Shown in pieces: positions 25,704-33,095 of a DNA stretch of 39,228 nucleotides. Position numbers and translations under genes: made by a program. Below the pieces are notes generated by a model, which did no database searches, was not told the origin of the DNA, and worked only from the letters and a program-made list of their open reading frames with translations. This DNA is from Clostridiales bacterium (GTDB lineage Bacteria > Bacillota > Clostridia > Oscillospirales > UBA644), in assembly GCA_003343705.1 (NCBI GenBank), contig QAKR01000031.1, positions 1 through 39,228 on the forward strand, given 5' to 3'. Within the stretch, counting starts at the first letter, position 1. Every line of letters begins with the position of its first letter.

Positions 25704-27350
25704 CTAATTATTTGAAACATAACCTTTTGTTTTTAATATTTCAATAATTTCATCTGTTGCTTTTTCACAAAAATCACGGTCCGGCCCCTGAGCCATAACG
25801 CGAATAACTAGCTCGGTTCCGCTTTCACGGATAAGAATTTTGCCGTCATCACCGAATTGTTTATTGATTAAAGCTGCTTTTTCAAGAACGTCTTCATCTT
25901 TTGCTGCCTGAGAACGGTTTTCTACACGAATGTTTTTAAGAACCTGGGGGAAAATTGTAACAGGTGCAGCAAGTTCGCTTAAAGGAAGCTTTTTGTCAAG
26001 CATCTCTTCCACTATCATTAATGCAGTTAAAATGCCGTCTCCTGTAGTGGCATACTTTTGCATAATTATATGGCCGGACTGCTCACCGCCTAACATATAT
26101 TCACTTGCGCTCATCATCTCATAAACGTTTTGGTCGCCTACATCTGATTGTACACAATTTATGCCAGCTTCTTTAAGGGCTTTATTAAGCCCACTGTTGG
26201 ACATTATAGTGCAAACAACCGTGTTGTTATTTAAATTTCCTTTATCTTTGAGGCGGTTTGCAAAAACATAAAGAATGTGATCTCCGTTTATTTCATTGCC
26301 TTTTTCATCAACAGCAATACATCTGTCCGCATCTCCGTCAAAGGCGAATCCTACATCAAGATGATTTTCTCTAACAAATTGTTGTAACACTTCTATATGT
26401 GTAGAACCTGCATTTTGATTGATATTTGTCCCGTCCGGATTTGCATTCAGCACAAATGTAGATGCCCCCAGTGCATTAAACACCGCCGGACCAATCATCC
26501 ATGAAGCACCGTTTGCACAATCAATGCCGATACGCATGTTTTTATATGAATGTGCTGCAAGAGAAATTAAATATCCGATATATCTGTTTCGCCCTGCGCT
26601 GTAATCTATAATTCTACCAATATTTTCTTTGGTTGCAAGGGGAAGACCTGTTCCTTCTAAACCCAATGCTTTAAAATCACCGGAAAGATACGCTTCTATA
26701 AACGAAAGGGTACGGGTATCCATTTTTTCACCGTAACGGTTAACAAGTTTTATACCGTTGTCGCTATAAGGGTTATGTGATGCAGAAATCATTATTCCGC
26801 AATCAAAATTTTCCTGACGTGTGACGTAAGAAACGCTTGGGGTTGTTGTTACATGAAGCATATACACATCTGCACCAGAACAGGTAAGACCTGCAGAGAG
26901 GGCATATTCAAGCATATAACTTGACAGACGTGTGTCTTTGCCAAGTGCTATACGGGGTTTATATCCGATTTTTCGGCAGTCGGACAAACTGCTGGCATAA
27001 TACCAGCCTAAGAATTGACCGATTTTAAATGCATGCTCTGCCGTAACATCTGCATTGGCCTCACCTCTAAATCCGTCTGTCCCAAAAAACTTCTTTTCAA
27101 AAGGAAGCGAATTTGTTATATTCATATTACTATTTATATCATTCTGTATTTCTACGTCTTCATGTAAAAAGTCATCAGTTGAAATTTTAAACAAATCACA
27201 TATTTGCAAAATTTTATCTATTTGGGGAAGTGCCTGATCCATTTCCCATTTTGAAACTGATTGTCTGGAAACACCAAGCTTGTCGGCAAGGCTTTCTTGT
27301 GAAATTCCTTCTTCTGTACGTAAACGTGTTATCTTTTCGCCTATTGTCAT
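25704..27350 (-). CDS. glmM: phosphoglucosamine mutase with N-terminal HTH (XRE) domain
   Basis: The 548 residues are about 100 longer than ordinary GlmM. Residues 1-62 form a Cro/CI-type helix-turn-helix (KITRLRTEEGISQESLADKL, GVSRQSVSKWEMDQALP) with the usual FKISTDDFL tail; a short Asn-rich linker follows. From about 87 (FFGTDGFRGEAN) the sequence is GlmM: active-site Ser in ISASHNPYSDNG (about 191), metal loop DGDADRC (338-344), sugar loop GGEQSGH and phosphate loop RESGTELVIRVM. GlmM converts GlcN-6-P to GlcN-1-P. The fusion is in one frame from a strong AAAGGAGG site. It is first in its operon, so the enzyme may also regulate transcription, perhaps of its own operon; that is inference. 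Confidence 0.93.
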   Translation of the reverse strand: MTIGEKITRLRTEEGISQESLADKLGVSRQSVSKWEMDQALPQIDKILQICDLFKISTDDFLHEDVEIQNDINSNMNITNSLPFEKKFFGTDGFRGEANADVTAEHAFKIGQFLGWYYASSLSDCRKIGYKPRIALGKDTRLSSYMLEYALSAGLTCSGADVYMLHVTTTPSVSYVTRQENFDCGIMISASHNPYSDNGIKLVNRYGEKMDTRTLSFIEAYLSGDFKALGLEGTGLPLATKENIGRIIDYSAGRNRYIGYLISLAAHSYKNMRIGIDCANGASWMIGPAVFNALGASTFVLNANPDGTNINQNAGSTHIEVLQQFVRENHLDVGFAFDGDADRCIAVDEKGNEINGDHILYVFANRLKDKGNLNNNTVVCTIMSNSGLNKALKEAGINCVQSDVGDQNVYEMMSASEYMLGGEQSGHIIMQKYATTGDGILTALMIVEEMLDKKLPLSELAAPVTIFPQVLKNIRVENRSQAAKDEDVLEKAALINKQFGDDGKILIRESGTELVIRVMAQGPDRDFCEKATDEIIEILKTKGYVSNN

Positions 27351-27399
27351 TTTATAATCCTCCTTTAAGCGATATTATTCACAACCTTCTCTATTTTAG

Positions 27400-27428
27400 A
27401 TTATAACATTTCAAAAATTAAAATTCAA
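27400..27428 (-). promoter_or_regulatory. promoter of the glmM-LbH-glmS operon
   Basis: On the minus strand, TTGAAT (27428-27423), a 17-base spacer and TATAAT (27405-27400) lie 50 bases upstream of the start at 27350. Confidence 0.7.
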
Positions 27429-27464
27429 CCAACTTTACATTGAAATTTTGTCAACCGCTGGTTG
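27426..27464. promoter_or_regulatory. candidate operator, CAACC/GGTTG sites
   Basis: CAACC-GCT-GGTTG (27452-27464) is a small perfect palindrome just upstream of the -35 box, and a third CAACC (27426-27430) overlaps that box. XRE proteins usually bind short palindromes as dimers, so these are candidate sites for the HTH domain of the first gene product. This is position-based inference. Confidence 0.35.
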
Positions 27465-27558
27465 CGGGCTTTTTTACATACTTTATTATATGTTATTGTT
27501 TGCATTTTGAAAAAAATAAACCGTTAAATTTAAATTTAATGATTTATATTTATATATT

Positions 27559-27601
27559 TGTTGTAAAAACAACAGATTAATATTGAAAAGTATAATATAA
27601 T
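27559..27601 (+). promoter_or_regulatory. hcp operon promoter with activator-like palindrome
   Basis: TGTTGT-AAAA-ACAACA (27559-27574) precedes overlapping TATAAT hexamers (27591-27596 and 27596-27601). No good -35 box is present. With the second -10, the palindrome would be centred near -41.5, the classic position of a CRP/FNR-family activator. The outer TGTT/AACA also recalls part of the Rex consensus. Which regulator binds is open. Confidence 0.4.
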
Positions 27602-27641
27602 TAAGCCAGAACAAAAGGTTGACACAACAGGAGGAATAGAA

Positions 27642-28343
27642 ATGATCAGAAAAATAATTAAAATCGATGAAGAAAAATGTAACGGATGCGGTTTATGCGC
27701 AAAAGCATGCCACGAAGGGGCTATTGGAATGGTACAGGGTAAAGCAAAACTGTTAAGAGATGATTATTGCGACGGTTTGGGTGATTGTCTGCCCTCTTGC
27801 CCTACAGGAGCAATAAGCTTTGAAGAGCGTGAAGCAAAGGAATATAACGAAGCGGCGGTAATAGCAAATAAGCTTAATAAACAAGGTGAACCTTTGCCTT
27901 GCGGATGCCCCGGAACACAATCAAAAACAATAAAGCATGAAAATAAAACATGCGCTTGCGATGAAACAGAAAAGGCAGAAAGCAGGCTTTCACAATGGCC
28001 TGTCCAGATTAAACTTGTGCCTGTTAACGCACCGTATTTTGATAATGCAAATCTTCTTATTGCTGCGGATTGTTCTGCATATGCTTACGGAGATTTCCAT
28101 AATAAATTTATTAAAAATAAAATTACCTTAATCGGCTGCCCAAAGTTAGACGAAGGTGACTACAGCGAAAAACTAACAGCAATCATAAAAAATAATAATA
28201 TAAAAAGCGTTACTGTTGTAAGAATGGAAGTTCCTTGTTGCGGAGGGATTGAAAATGCTGTGAAAACAGCACTCCAGAACAGCGGTAAATTTATTCCGTG
28301 GCAGGTTGTTGTTATTTCCACCGACGGTAAAATAATTGAATAA
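27642..28343 (+). CDS. ferredoxin-type 4Fe-4S protein of the hcp operon
   Basis: The 233 residues start with a two-cluster ferredoxin-like domain. The first motif is CNGCGLCAKACHEG (C-x2-C-x2-C-x3-C). The second, CDGLGDCLPSCPTGA, has the altered spacing seen in ferredoxins that accompany Hcp. A Cys-rich linker follows (CGCPGT, CACDE), then a C-terminal region (about 115-233) with GCPKLDEGDY and VPCCGGIENA. It likely passes electrons to Hcp or a related acceptor. It is the first gene of the operon and has an AGGAGGAAT site. The function of the C-terminal half is unknown. Confidence 0.85.
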   Translation: MIRKIIKIDEEKCNGCGLCAKACHEGAIGMVQGKAKLLRDDYCDGLGDCLPSCPTGAISFEEREAKEYNEAAVIANKLNKQGEPLPCGCPGTQSKTIKHENKTCACDETEKAESRLSQWPVQIKLVPVNAPYFDNANLLIAADCSAYAYGDFHNKFIKNKITLIGCPKLDEGDYSEKLTAIIKNNNIKSVTVVRMEVPCCGGIENAVKTALQNSGKFIPWQVVVISTDGKIIE

Positions 28344-28358
28344 CAGGAGGCATTAAAA

Positions 28359-28682
28359 ATGATTGAGAAATTGTTTAATTTTTATACCGGAAATGAAAAG
28401 ACCATTGAGAAAGTTATAAAAGATGATAATATTCATTTAATGCATATGGTGTTGAATAACGGTGAGAACCTTCCTGAACATTTTACAAATGCTAATATTT
28501 ATATGGTTGTTGTGAGAGGTGTTCTTAATATACAGCTTGACGACCAATCGGTGAATGAATACAAATCGGGTCATGTCTTAAACATTCCTTTAGGAATAAA
28601 AATGCAAGTTAAAAATATTTATAATGAAGTTTTGGAGCTTTTTGTAATTAAGGCACCGGCTCCCGAAAATAATATTTTATAG
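28359..28682 (+). CDS. small cupin-domain protein
   Basis: The 107 residues form one conserved-barrel domain, with LPEHFTNANIYMVVVRGVLNIQL as first cupin motif and KSGHVLNIPLGIKMQVKN as second. The first motif has a single His and metal ligation is incomplete, so it may be a sensor or binder more than an enzyme. It lies 15 bases after the ferredoxin-type gene and 14 before hcp, each with its own GGAGG-type site. Its role in the nitrosative-stress unit is unknown. Confidence 0.8.
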   Translation: MIEKLFNFYTGNEKTIEKVIKDDNIHLMHMVLNNGENLPEHFTNANIYMVVVRGVLNIQLDDQSVNEYKSGHVLNIPLGIKMQVKNIYNEVLELFVIKAPAPENNIL

Positions 28683-28696
28683 TAGGAGGGTATAAT

Positions 28697-30328
28697 ATGA
28701 GCATGTTTTGTTATCAATGCCAGGAAACAGCAGGTGGTAAAGGTTGTACCATAGGCGGAGTATGCGGGAAAAGTGAAGAAGTTGCAAAGTTACAGGATTT
28801 ATTAATTTATTCTCTTAAGGGCTTGTCGGAAATTATAGTTAAAGGGAAAGTTGATATAAACTTTACCGATAACATAAATTACGAAGTTTTGAACAGTTTG
28901 TTTATGACAATAACAAATGCAAATTTTGATGCTGATGCAATAGAAAATCAGATAATAAAAATGCTATCTTTAAGAGATTATTTAAGTGAAACCACAAAAT
29001 GTGAAAATTTACATGATGCGGCGTTATTTATTGTAAACAACAAGGATGAAATGCTTGAAAAAGCAGCTTGTCTCGGAGTTTTAGCAACTGAAAACGAAGA
29101 TGTACGCTCATTGCGTGAAATGATTGTTTATGGGCTTAAAGGTATGGCTGCATATGCTGAACACGCAAAAAATGCAGGTAAAGAGAACAAAGAGATTAAT
29201 AATTTTATTTATAAGGCATTGGCGGCTACCCTTGACGATCCGCTATCAATAGAAGAGCTTGTTGAATTGACACTTAAAACAGGTGAGTACGGTGTGAAAG
29301 TTATGGCTCTTTTAGATGAAGCTAATACGGGAAAATACGGTAACCCGGAAATTACAGAAGTTGACATAGGCGTGAAAACAAATCCTGCAATACTTATATC
29401 AGGCCACGATTTAACAGATTTAGAGCAACTTTTAGAGCAAACACAAAATACCGGTGTGGACGTTTATACCCACAGCGAAATGCTGCCCGCACATTATTAT
29501 CCCGCATTTAAAAAATATAAAAATTTTATAGGTAATTACGGCAATGCATGGCATAAACAGCTCGAGGAGTTTAAGTCTTTTAACGGGCCTGTCCTTTTTA
29601 CGACAAACTGTATTGTGCCGCCCAGAAACGAAGAAATCAGAAGCAGAATTTTTACAACCGGGTCTGCAGGATTTCCGGGCTGTAAGCATATTTGTGCGGA
29701 TAAAGCCGGAAAAAAAGACTTCTCCCAAATTATATCCCTGGCAAAAAAACTTCCACCGCCGCAGGAGATTGAAACCGGGAAAATAATCGGCGGTTTTGCC
29801 CACAATCAAGTTCTTTTACTTGCAGATAAAGTGGTGGATGCAGTTAAAAAAGGTGCAATAAAAAAGTTCTTTGTTATGGCTGGATGTGACGGCCGTATGA
29901 AATCAAGAGAATATTATACCGAATTTGCGCTAAAACTACCGAAAGATACAGTTATATTAACAGCAGGCTGTGCCAAATATCGTTATAATAAACTTAACCT
30001 TGGTGACATTAACGGAATTCCGAGAGTTTTAGATGCCGGACAATGCAACGATTCATATTCCCTTGCTTTAATTGCTTTAAAGCTTAAGGAAATTTTCGGG
30101 CTTGATGATATTAATAAGCTACCAATTGCCTTTAACATTGCATGGTATGAGCAAAAAGCCGTTATTGTGCTTCTTGCGCTACTTTATTTGGGTGTGAAAA
30201 ATATTCATCTTGGGCCAACTCTTCCGGGCTTTTTATCAGAAAATGTTGCAAAAGTTCTTGTTGAAAGATTCGGTATTTCCGGTATCGGCTCCACAGATGA
30301 TGATATTAGCCTGTTTTTAAACAGCTGA
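28697..30328 (+). CDS. hcp: hydroxylamine reductase / hybrid-cluster protein
   Basis: Hcp reduces hydroxylamine and nitric oxide in anaerobes. The 543 residues have the N-terminal CYQCQETAGGKGC...C motif (C5, C8, C17, C23), the spacing of the [4Fe-4S] form. Hybrid-cluster ligands lie in the GHD loop (ISGHDLTDLE), HSEMLPAH, FTTNCIVPP, TGSAGFPGCKHI, TAGCAKYRYN and the Glu/Cys region ending in DAGQCND. Two ferredoxin-type proteins flank it and can supply electrons. The length is typical. Confidence 0.97.
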   Translation: MSMFCYQCQETAGGKGCTIGGVCGKSEEVAKLQDLLIYSLKGLSEIIVKGKVDINFTDNINYEVLNSLFMTITNANFDADAIENQIIKMLSLRDYLSETTKCENLHDAALFIVNNKDEMLEKAACLGVLATENEDVRSLREMIVYGLKGMAAYAEHAKNAGKENKEINNFIYKALAATLDDPLSIEELVELTLKTGEYGVKVMALLDEANTGKYGNPEITEVDIGVKTNPAILISGHDLTDLEQLLEQTQNTGVDVYTHSEMLPAHYYPAFKKYKNFIGNYGNAWHKQLEEFKSFNGPVLFTTNCIVPPRNEEIRSRIFTTGSAGFPGCKHICADKAGKKDFSQIISLAKKLPPPQEIETGKIIGGFAHNQVLLLADKVVDAVKKGAIKKFFVMAGCDGRMKSREYYTEFALKLPKDTVILTAGCAKYRYNKLNLGDINGIPRVLDAGQCNDSYSLALIALKLKEIFGLDDINKLPIAFNIAWYEQKAVIVLLALLYLGVKNIHLGPTLPGFLSENVAKVLVERFGISGIGSTDDDISLFLNS

Positions 30329-30346
30329 TAAAGAAAGGATTTTAAA

Positions 30347-30535
30347 ATGAAAGCAATAATTGACAGAGAAGGTTGTATTTCCTGCGGACTGTGCGAAACA
30401 CTTTGTCCTACCGTTTTTCGTATGGCGGAAGATGGGCTTGCCGAAGCTTATGTTGACCCTATCCCCGAAGATGAGGAGACGGCGGCAGAAGAAGCTCGGG
30501 ACGGTTGCCCAGTATCGGTTATATCAATAGAATAA
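30347..30535 (+). CDS. single-cluster [4Fe-4S] ferredoxin
   Basis: The 62 residues have CISCGLCETLCPTVF and, near the C-terminus, DGCPVSVISIE. That gives one 4Fe-4S cluster with C-x2-C-x2-C and a distant CP, as in monocluster ferredoxins of Clostridia and Thermotoga. The acidic middle (PIPEDEETAAEE) is usual. It starts 18 bases after hcp with an AAAGGAT-like site and is followed by a strong terminator, so it ends the operon. It is a likely electron donor to Hcp. Confidence 0.93.
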   Translation: MKAIIDREGCISCGLCETLCPTVFRMAEDGLAEAYVDPIPEDEETAAEEARDGCPVSVISIE

Positions 30536-30540
30536 ATAAG

Positions 30541-30580
30541 AAAAAACCTTAATAATCCAAAATGATTATTAAGGTTTTTT
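30541..30580. terminator. bidirectional terminator between the hcp operon and rsgA
   Basis: A 16-base stem, AAAAAACCTTAATAAT with ATTATTAAGGTTTTTT, has loop CCAAAATG and sits between two convergent genes, with T-runs on both strands. Confidence 0.85.
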
Positions 30581-30582
30581 TA

Positions 30583-31620
30583 TTAATATTGATTTTTTTT
30601 AATGTTTTTAATTTTCTTTGAAATGTTTTTATGCCATTGTTCTTTTTGTTTGAGATAACTGCTTTTATCATCTGAAAATTTAGCTTCAGATTTAAGTTTT
30701 AGGTAACTTTCCCAGCGATCCGGTTCAAGTTCCCCGTTTAAAATAGCTGCTTTTACGGCACAGCCAGGTTCACTTTGATGTTTACAGTCGCTGAACTTGC
30801 ATTGCCCCAAATATTTTTCAACATCGGAAAAGCTTTGCCCCAGACCTTGCGAAACATCCCACATACCAAGCTCTCTCATGCCAGGAGTGTCGATTATCAT
30901 TACACCAGACTTTAGCATTATAAGCTGCCTGTGGGTTGTTGTATGTCTGCCTTTACTGTCGTCTTCGCGGATTTCATTAACCGCCATGATTTCTTCTCCT
31001 GCAAGAGCGTTTACAAGGCTTGATTTACCTACGCCGGAAGAGCCTAGAAATACTATTGTTTTCCCCGGTTTTAAATACTCCGAAAGTGAGTCAAGCCCGA
31101 AACCTGTTTTGGCACTAACTGCGAAAACACAAGCCCCGATTGCGATCTTCTCTGCAATTTTAATCTGATCAGAAAAGTTGTCTGTTATGTCTGCTTTTGT
31201 TAAAATCACCGCAGGAACTGCCCCTGACTGCCATGCAAGAGTTAAATATCGTTCTAATCGACGAGGATTAAAGTCAAAATTAAGTGACTGCAAGATAAAA
31301 ACATAATCAAAATTTGCCGCAACTGCCTGTTCGCCCATTCCCGGAGACGGATCACGCCTGGAAAAAAATGTTTTACGAGGAAGTGTTTTTGTAATGCGGC
31401 TTTCTCCGTTTTTAGACCAGTCTATAATTACAAAATCACCTGTTGTGGGAAAGGGTTCATTTTTTGTATAATATTCACTTGATTTAAGACAAGCAAACCC
31501 CGAACCCTTTTCACAAATAATTTCAAAGCGATCTCTGTATGCCGCTGTAATACGTGCTGGGATACCTGTATCGTTTTGAGATACCATTGACGGAATAAAT
31601 CCGTAATCTATTATATTCAA
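30583..31620 (-). CDS. rsgA: ribosome small-subunit-dependent GTPase A
   Basis: RsgA is a late 30S assembly factor with a circularly permuted GTPase domain. The 345 residues have an OB-fold N-terminus (about 15-75), then G4 LTKAD, G5 SAKTGFG, G1 GSSGVGKSSLV, G2 region with GRHTTTHR, and G3 DTPGMRELG. The zinc-binding tail has the C-x4-C-x-H-x5-C pattern (CKFSDCKHQSEPGC). The extended basic C-terminus (KKIKNIKKNQY) is of ordinary kind. Translation starts at a TTG at 31620 behind GAAGGAG. A long structured leader with its own strong promoter lies upstream, and a 49-codon ORF overlaps the start in another frame. Confidence 0.95.
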   Translation of the reverse strand: MNIIDYGFIPSMVSQNDTGIPARITAAYRDRFEIICEKGSGFACLKSSEYYTKNEPFPTTGDFVIIDWSKNGESRITKTLPRKTFFSRRDPSPGMGEQAVAANFDYVFILQSLNFDFNPRRLERYLTLAWQSGAVPAVILTKADITDNFSDQIKIAEKIAIGACVFAVSAKTGFGLDSLSEYLKPGKTIVFLGSSGVGKSSLVNALAGEEIMAVNEIREDDSKGRHTTTHRQLIMLKSGVMIIDTPGMRELGMWDVSQGLGQSFSDVEKYLGQCKFSDCKHQSEPGCAVKAAILNGELEPDRWESYLKLKSEAKFSDDKSSYLKQKEQWHKNISKKIKNIKKNQY

Positions 31621-31672
31621 GTTTATTCTCCTTCAATAATTCACTTTGTTGATTTATATTATAAAAAATCAT
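31523..31672 (-). CDS. possible 49-codon upstream ORF overlapping rsgA
   Basis: An ATG at 31672 with AAAGGAG ten bases ahead opens a 49-codon frame (start MIFYNINQQSELLKENK) that runs 98 bases into rsgA in another frame and ends with TGA. Its ribosome binding site is as good as that of rsgA. The product has no recognised features. It could affect rsgA translation by coupling or by interference; it may also be chance. Confidence 0.25.
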   Translation of the reverse strand: MIFYNINQQSELLKENKLEYNRLRIYSVNGISKRYRYPSTYYSGIQRSL

Positions 31673-31697
31673 ATATGCAAATCTCCTTTCTTCAAGG

Positions 31698-31858
31698 GGC
31701 TTTTTTGAAAAAGAATATAAAAATACCGCAGAAGCAGCCTTTTGTGACTGTCACCGCGGAAATGGTTTACAGTATTCGGCTTAAGAGCAAAGCAACAAAA
31801 CGCAGCTTTTAATCTGCGGATATTTGTTGCCCTTTATATTCTGTTTTACAAAAAAGCC
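31698..31858 (-). ncRNA. structured leader RNA upstream of rsgA
   Basis: On the minus strand, GGCTTTTTTG (31858-31849) and CAAAAAAGCC (31707-31698) form a perfect ten-base long-range stem. Inside lies a hairpin GCAACAAA...CGCAG...CTGCG...TTTTGTTGC (31830-31792), and a CCGC/GCGG pairing (31759-31726) around GTGAC/GTCAC, followed by a T-rich stretch, which is terminator-like. A consensus promoter at 31924-31952 reads into it. A ten-codon ORF overlaps the 5' side of the closing stem. I do not recognise a known RNA family; a T-box was considered and does not fit. Confidence 0.5.
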
Positions 31859-31878
31859 ACCTTATTAGTAGCAATCAT
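31846..31878 (-). CDS. putative ten-codon leader peptide
   Basis: ATG at 31878 follows GAAAGGAG by ten bases and encodes MIATNKVAFL and a stop. Its last codons (GTG GCT TTT TTG TAA) contain the 5' arm of the long-range stem, so a ribosome translating it would melt that stem. This is the layout of translation-dependent attenuation. Whether the peptide is made is not known. Confidence 0.4.
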   Translation of the reverse strand: MIATNKVAFL

Positions 31879-31923
31879 CAAAATACAGCTCCTTTCAAAT
31901 TCCATATAGGAATTATTAAATAA

Positions 31924-31952
31924 ATTATATCATGCAGTATAACATATGTCAA
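31924..31952 (-). promoter_or_regulatory. consensus promoter of the rsgA leader
   Basis: On the minus strand, TTGACA (31952-31947), a 17-base spacer and TATAAT (31929-31924) match the sigma-A consensus in full. A small hairpin AATTCC-TATAT-GGAATT lies between it and the leader-peptide ribosome binding site. Confidence 0.75.
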
Positions 31953-31985
31953 TATGAAAATATTGTTAACATTTATTTTATATTT

Positions 31986-32019
31986 TAAAAAATGTTCATC
32001 GGTTTAACCGATGAACATT
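31986..32019 (-). terminator. terminator overlapping the stop codon of the LysM-CAP gene
   Basis: AATGTTCATCGG (31991-32002) pairs with CCGATGAACATT (32008-32019), and the TAA stop (32006-32004) lies in the loop. On the minus strand TTTTTT follows. The last codons of the gene are thus part of the stem. Confidence 0.8.
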
Positions 32020-32615
32020 TGTGTCCAATAATTGCCGTCTTTCACATACCCCACACCTATTTGTTTAAATGAAGAATTCAAAATGTTTGCGCGGTGGCCG
32101 CTTGAATTCATCCAGCCGTCAACAACGGACTTTGGTGTCGTATAACCTTTAGCAATGTTTTCTCCTGCTGTTTTATATGATATATTAAAGTTTTTAATCA
32201 TATCAAACGGAGATCCGTAGGTTGGACTTGTGTGTGAAAAATAGTTCTTGTCGTGCATGTCTTGTGACTTGTATCTTGCAACTCTGGATAATTGCCAGTT
32301 TGTAGTGAATTTTGCTAAACCATTCTGTACTCTTATTTGGTTTACAAGATCAATTACCTGCTGTTCATAAGAAGTTATATTGGTGTCTAATAAAGGAACA
32401 TAAACTTTGTCACCCGGGTATATTAAATTGGGGTTTTTAAATTGAGGATTTGCAGATATAATTTCACTTAACCCAACTTGATATTTAACCGATATTTTCC
32501 AAAGACTGTCTCCTTTTACTACCGTATACGTATCGGTTGCTGCGTTAGTACAAAGTACAGAACCAGATACAGCCATTACGGTTACCAATATAAAAATAAG
32601 AAATTTCTTTTTCAT
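32004..32615 (-). CDS. secreted LysM and CAP (SCP-like) domain protein
   Basis: The 203 residues have a signal peptide (about 1-25, ending TNAA), one LysM peptidoglycan-binding domain (about 28-73: YTVVKGDSLWKISVKYQVGL, NPNLIYPGDKVYVP) and a CAP domain (about 82-203: VNQIRVQNGL, YFSHTSPTYGSPFDMI, AGENIAKGY, GWMNSSGHRANILN). This is the YkwD/SafA-like layout found in spore-coat or wall-associated proteins of Firmicutes. The CAP His/Glu site (SHTSP, GENIA, GHRAN) is present. Function is unproven; wall binding through LysM is expected. Confidence 0.92.
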   Translation of the reverse strand: MKKKFLIFILVTVMAVSGSVLCTNAATDTYTVVKGDSLWKISVKYQVGLSEIISANPQFKNPNLIYPGDKVYVPLLDTNITSYEQQVIDLVNQIRVQNGLAKFTTNWQLSRVARYKSQDMHDKNYFSHTSPTYGSPFDMIKNFNISYKTAGENIAKGYTTPKSVVDGWMNSSGHRANILNSSFKQIGVGYVKDGNYWTQMFIG

Positions 32616-32653
32616 TTTAATACAACTTTCAATTTTTATACCGGAATTTTAAC

Positions 32654-32747
32654 AAGCTCATTCTATGGTTTAGTTGCTTCACCGCAATTGGTTTGATGTT
32701 AATATGAAGTTAAAACATCCTGAAAAACAGTTCCATAGAATGAGCTT
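32654..32747 (-). promoter_or_regulatory. 15-bp inverted repeat enclosing hairpins, upstream of the LysM-CAP gene
   Basis: AAGCTCATTCTATGG (32654-32668) and CCATAGAATGAGCTT (32733-32747) are perfect complements. The 64 bases inside can form CTG-TTTTT-CAG, GATGTT...AACATC (32695-32719) and TTGC-GGTGAA-GCAA, as read on the minus strand. The element ends 38 bases before the LysM-CAP start and could be its 5' leader, a separate small RNA, or a DNA element. No known riboswitch class was matched. Confidence 0.5.
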
Positions 32748-32999
32748 TATTTATACGAATTTTAAGTTTTGCAATATTGTTATTTTTTAATAAAACCAAA
32801 TTCCCAAACAATTTTTTTCTACTTAAAATTCTAATGTTATTATCTGTTGCAAACTTAAAATTATAGATTGAAAGTTTTGGCTTTGCGGGAAAATAAATAT
32901 AATTAGAAACTTAAAATTATAGTAAAATAGGCATTTAACAGAGTTTGTATACAAATAATTAATTAATGGTAATGATTATAATTATAGGTAAATTTTTTA
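32748..32999. other. AT-rich spacer
   Basis: About 250 bases between the inverted repeat and the TGTGATAT sites. AACTTAAAATTATAG occurs twice (near 32848 and 32909), a short direct repeat. I see no gene and no clear promoter for the LysM-CAP gene. Confidence 0.4.
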
Positions 33000-33086
33000 T
33001 GTGATATTAAAAAATATAAAAAAACAAAATGTGATAACAAAAATATGTATTAATACCTTGAAATATCACAAAATATGTGATATAAT
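33000..33086 (+). promoter_or_regulatory. promoter of the TerB-N operon covered by TGTGATAT sites
   Basis: TTGAAA (33058-33063), a 17-base spacer and TATAAT (33081-33086). The spacer is a palindrome: ATATCACA (33063-33070) with TGTGATAT (33076-33083), overlapping both boxes. Further half-sites are TGTGATAT (33000-33007) and TGTGATAA (33030-33037), about 30 bases apart. This looks like a tightly repressed promoter with auxiliary operators. The repressor gene is not visible in the window. Confidence 0.65.
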
Positions 33087-33095
33087 ATTTTTATA

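Noticed and set aside
31698..31858. T-box leader upstream of rsgA
   Set aside because: The T-box core (TGGNACCGCG) is not present; the TTCCGCGGTGAC segment is only superficially similar, and rsgA is not a usual T-box target.
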